Below, piece after piece: positions 61,931 to 64,000 of a stretch of DNA of 64,000 nt. This stretch comes from Pontibacillus yanchengensis (GTDB lineage Bacteria; Bacillota; Bacilli; Bacillales; BH030062), in assembly GCF_009856295.1 (NCBI RefSeq), contig NZ_WMEU01000001.1, forward strand, positions 806,001 through 870,000. Direction: 5' to 3'. The stretch's first letter is position 1; every line of letters starts with the position of its first letter. Position numbers and translations under genes: made by a program. Below the pieces are notes generated by a model. It did not search any database. It saw only the letters and a program-made list of their open reading frames with translations, and was not told where the DNA came from.

Positions 61931-63415
61931 TTAATCAATTCGATAATTCACTTCATAAGCGGTGCGGATACCTGATTCAATCGCTCCCTCTACCCAGCCG
62001 TGAAAACGTGAGGCGTGTTCTCCTGCAAAATGAACTTTCCCTTGAGGTACATAAACAGCTTCAGATAAGTCCTGTTCCTGATAAGGTGCATATAGAGTGA
62101 ACGCACCCGCTGCAAATGGGTTTTGGTTCCAACTAAAGGTGGTTCCAGCTAGATATTCTGAATACACTACATCTCCATATATCTTGGATAACCCATGAAG
62201 GGCCTGACGAATTCGTTCTTGTTCTGGCTGGCTACTCCATAGATTTGCATTTTCACTCCAACTATAACTCCCAAGCATAACCCCAGGTTTCCCTTCTTCA
62301 ATTTTATGACTTGGGATATAACTAAATCTGGTCGGAAAATCTGTGATGACATTTCCAATACCTAGCTGTTTCCAAAAAGGGTGTTTAAACTCTAAGCCTA
62401 TTTTGACTGAGTCAACATAACTAATTTCTCGTATTGCTTTCCATTTTTTAAATGAAAAAGTGTCATAGGGGAATATATCAACAAACTGAAATACCGAAAA
62501 AGGTAACGTCGTAATAACGTAGTCCCCTTCTAGAGAATGATATTGGTCTGAGGATAAATCTCTCGAGGTCACGACTACTCCTTCTTCTTTTTGGATTATT
62601 CCTTCAACTTTTTGTCCACAATAAATATTTTCCCCTAGTGAAGAAAGAAAGGAATGGGGCAATAAATCATTACCACCTGTAATTTCAAAAAACTTTAACT
62701 CATCATTAAAAATAGTGCTAACAATATCTAATAAAATATCAACAAATGAATATCCAGGAAACCCTTCTATCCCTAATACAACTTTTATATAGCGTATCGC
62801 GTTTGGAGAAAGGCGATTCCCAATTAAATTCTCTCTAAGGAAATCTTCAAATGAATAGCTATCAAAGTTCTTTCTTAACAATTTTTGTTGTTCAGGGGAT
62901 TGACTATTGTATAAGGATAGAAAGGGTTCTACAGCCGATAATAGTAACTCACTAGCTGTTTTCCCTTGTTCATTTGGAGGTAATGGATACTTTAGGATGT
63001 CTGGATTTTTCTCATACTTTTTCATGGTGGTTAGAATACCATTCACATAAAGAACGTCGTTGTCTGTCACATTTAAAAATTCATTTGTAGGTAAGTTAAA
63101 TTTTTTTATGTATTCAAACACTAATTTATGTATATCCGGAAAACGCATTGCACCCACATCAATATAATTTCCTTTTGAGAATGGTTCTCTGACTGTATAA
63201 ACCCTTCCACCAATCCTATTATTCCCTTCAAGAATTGTCACATGATGCCCTGCTTCTTTTAATAAGGAAGCAGATACCAACCCTGACATACCTGCACCTA
63301 TAATAATGACCTTTTTCGGATCTGATACTTTTGGGAATCCTTTACGAATAATGGATAGCATATCATCTGGATAGGTAAGTGTTCCATAATCATGGACTTC
63401 TGGTTTCATTTTCAT
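61931..63415 (-). CDS. flavin amine oxidase (monoamine/L-amino-acid oxidase family)
   Basis: A 494-residue FAD enzyme oxidising an amine or amino acid. It has the dinucleotide motif [17 protein letters not shown] (about 36-52), EGNNRIGGR (about 63-71), DVGAMRFP (about 86-93), and the C-terminal FAD site [21 protein letters not shown] (quoted in part: [18 protein letters not shown]). No signal peptide is visible, so it is probably cytoplasmic. ATG 63415 is 6 nt from AGGTGA; a frame is open 8 codons upstream. No operon partner. Confidence 0.88.
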   Translation of the reverse strand: MKMKPEVHDYGTLTYPDDMLSIIRKGFPKVSDPKKVIIIGAGMSGLVSASLLKEAGHHVTILEGNNRIGGRVYTVREPFSKGNYIDVGAMRFPDIHKLVFEYIKKFNLPTNEFLNVTDNDVLYVNGILTTMKKYEKNPDILKYPLPPNEQGKTASELLLSAVEPFLSLYNSQSPEQQKLLRKNFDSYSFEDFLRENLIGNRLSPNAIRYIKVVLGIEGFPGYSFVDILLDIVSTIFNDELKFFEITGGNDLLPHSFLSSLGENIYCGQKVEGIIQKEEGVVVTSRDLSSDQYHSLEGDYVITTLPFSVFQFVDIFPYDTFSFKKWKAIREISYVDSVKIGLEFKHPFWKQLGIGNVITDFPTRFSYIPSHKIEEGKPGVMLGSYSWSENANLWSSQPEQERIRQALHGLSKIYGDVVYSEYLAGTTFSWNQNPFAAGAFTLYAPYQEQDLSEAVYVPQGKVHFAGEHASRFHGWVEGAIESGIRTAYEVNYRID

Positions 63416-63474
63416 ATATCTCACCTCATATCTATTCATATGAGATAAAAATAAGTGGTATTCTCCTCTTTATT

Positions 63475-63565
63475 AGAACAAAAGCGCAAGCGCCCGCTTA
63501 GCGACGTACATACTGTCCACCAGTAATTTAGAGGAAGTTCAATTAAAACCGCTGCATCATCCAAA
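63475..63565 (+). repeat. interspersed repeat, 5' part (copy M)
   Basis: AAAGCGCAAGCGCCCGCTTAG begins the element (20 of its bases shown as AAGCGCAAGCGCCCGCTTAG); after about 35 bp the sequence departs and only scrambled pieces resembling stem 2 follow. Truncated copy. Confidence 0.7.
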
Positions 63566-63735
63566 AATCATCCATACTATCCCCTCCTATCTGTAATCTT
63601 AGAAGTAACTGAAAACCTTCTGTAAGTTTCAACATTTGAACCATTTTGACTAATTTATACGGCACTAAAGCTATTTAGTTTCACACCATTCTATGTAATA
63701 AGGTCATTAAATTTTAGTAAATATTTTGAAAAAGG

Positions 63736-63764
63736 TTGTAAATCGACATCGGTGTCGGTATAAT
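63736..63764 (+). promoter_or_regulatory. promoter of the MFS gene
   Basis: TTGTAA (63736-63741), 17-bp spacer, TATAAT (63759-63764). The spacer is almost entirely filled by the first operator. Confidence 0.8.
63744..63757 (+). promoter_or_regulatory. operator 1, CGACATCGGTGTCG
   Basis: Inverted repeat CGACA-TCGG-TGTCG lying between -35 and -10, the classic place for a TetR- or MarR-type repressor. An identical 14-mer occurs 34 bp downstream. Confidence 0.75.
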
Positions 63765-63777
63765 AAGATTAACAAAA

Positions 63778-63791
63778 CGACATCGGTGTCG
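63778..63791 (+). promoter_or_regulatory. operator 2, CGACATCGGTGTCG
   Basis: Second identical copy of the operator, 14 bp past the -10 box and 21 bp before the ATG. Confidence 0.75.
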
Positions 63792-63812
63792 ATTATATTT
63801 GGAGGGATTCAT

Positions 63813-64000
63813 ATGGAAAGGACATTATTAAGAAATAAACGATTTATGACCTTAATGACAGCACAGTTGATTTCTAGTTTAGGTGATTGGTTAAGTATTG
63901 TTGCGATTATAACGATGGTTGGCATGAAATGGAACGCTACGCCAATGGAAGTTTCGTTTGTTATATTATGCTTGGCACTTCCGATGGCTTTACTAGGTCC
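63813..64000 (+). CDS. MFS transporter, N-terminal part
   Basis: The first ~62 codons of a major facilitator superfamily exporter cut by the right edge: RNKRFMTLMTAQLISSLGDW, then a hydrophobic helix and NATPMEVSFVILCLALPMALLG. The QLISSLGDWLS motif in helix 1 is typical of MFS_3 / enterobactin-exporter-like drug or macrolide efflux proteins. GGAGGG lies 6 nt before the ATG. The twin operators point to induction by a ligand of an unseen local repressor. Confidence 0.82.
   Translation, partial: MERTLLRNKRFMTLMTAQLISSLGDWLSIVAIITMVGMKWNATPMEVSFVILCLALPMALLG

Noticed and set aside
61680..61934. 84-codon plus-strand frame with Pro and Gly runs
   Set aside because: The Pro/Gly runs are the terminator arms, and the frame is antisense to the better-supported small membrane gene.
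1..64000. tRNA or rRNA genes, intact insertion sequences, prophage
   Set aside because: I found no tRNA-like cloverleaf, rRNA stretch, transposase or phage gene on either strand by reading; a tRNAscan or ISfinder search would be decisive.

Overview
The window reads as chromosomal DNA of a low-GC, spore-forming member of the Bacillaceae. The evidence is gene content: an Sda-type sporulation checkpoint protein, YkuK, YtzI-like and DUF1292 proteins, a yhfU-yhfT-yhfS-like cluster behind a BirA-type operator, a T-box-controlled ilv-leu operon, and a SAM-I (S-box) riboswitch ahead of metI-metC. Shine-Dalgarno sequences are strong and several genes use GTG or TTG starts. The many short interspersed repeats recall marine or halophilic bacilli, but the genus cannot be fixed from the sequence alone.

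Layout. 1-10 kb: small membrane proteins, dapF, trhO, a lipoprotein, a Dabb protein, a TerC-family protein, a pRiA4b-ORF3-type protein, a YtzI-like peptide and rpiA. 10.3-16.1 kb: oppABCDF on the minus strand. 16.4-21.4 kb: a minus-strand operon bioY - acyl-CoA ligase - thiolase - two MaoC-type dehydratase proteins - SDR reductase, with an operator resembling a BirA box over its promoter. This looks like acyl-CoA chain metabolism tied to biotin status. 21.6-25.5 kb: FUSC-type membrane protein, a small membrane protein and Hsp20. 26-36.7 kb: branched-chain amino acid synthesis, ilvE, then a T-box leader with a probable Ile specifier, ilvB-ilvN-ilvC-leuA-leuB-leuC-leuD, and a short threonine dehydratase. 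37-42.9 kb: small proteins, a frameshifted TPR gene, a TIMP/netrin-like membrane protein, a sortase beside its probable MPDTG substrate, and a ferritin-like/cupin fusion. 43-46.2 kb: a large RND efflux protein. 46.5-47.4 kb: gene graveyard with GNAT and histidine-kinase remnants, including an internal inversion. 47.6-55.3 kb: DsbA-like protein, ykuK, a long RNA locus, membrane proteins, a frameshifted LysE gene, a hydrolase and cardiolipin synthase. 55.4-58.6 kb: decayed FHA/winged-helix and polysaccharide deacetylase genes, sda, an XRE-PAS regulator, and pterin carbinolamine dehydratase. 58.8-64 kb: S-box, metI-metC, a glycosyltransferase remnant, an amine oxidase, and the start of an MFS gene whose promoter carries two identical operators.

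The most striking object is the roughly 1 kb stretch at about 49.5-50.53 kb. It has a textbook Rex site (TTGTGAA-N4-TTCACAA), an extended -10 promoter, no convincing ORF, many perfect hairpins, and a strong terminator. Its two ends can pair in a 23-bp helix with every position matched (two G-U). I read it as a candidate large structured noncoding RNA, possibly redox-controlled.

Two repeat families pervade the intergenic DNA. One is a ~210-bp element with co-varying hairpins. The other is a set of GAGCGA words spaced exactly 20 bp apart. Family names come from motif recognition, without database searches.
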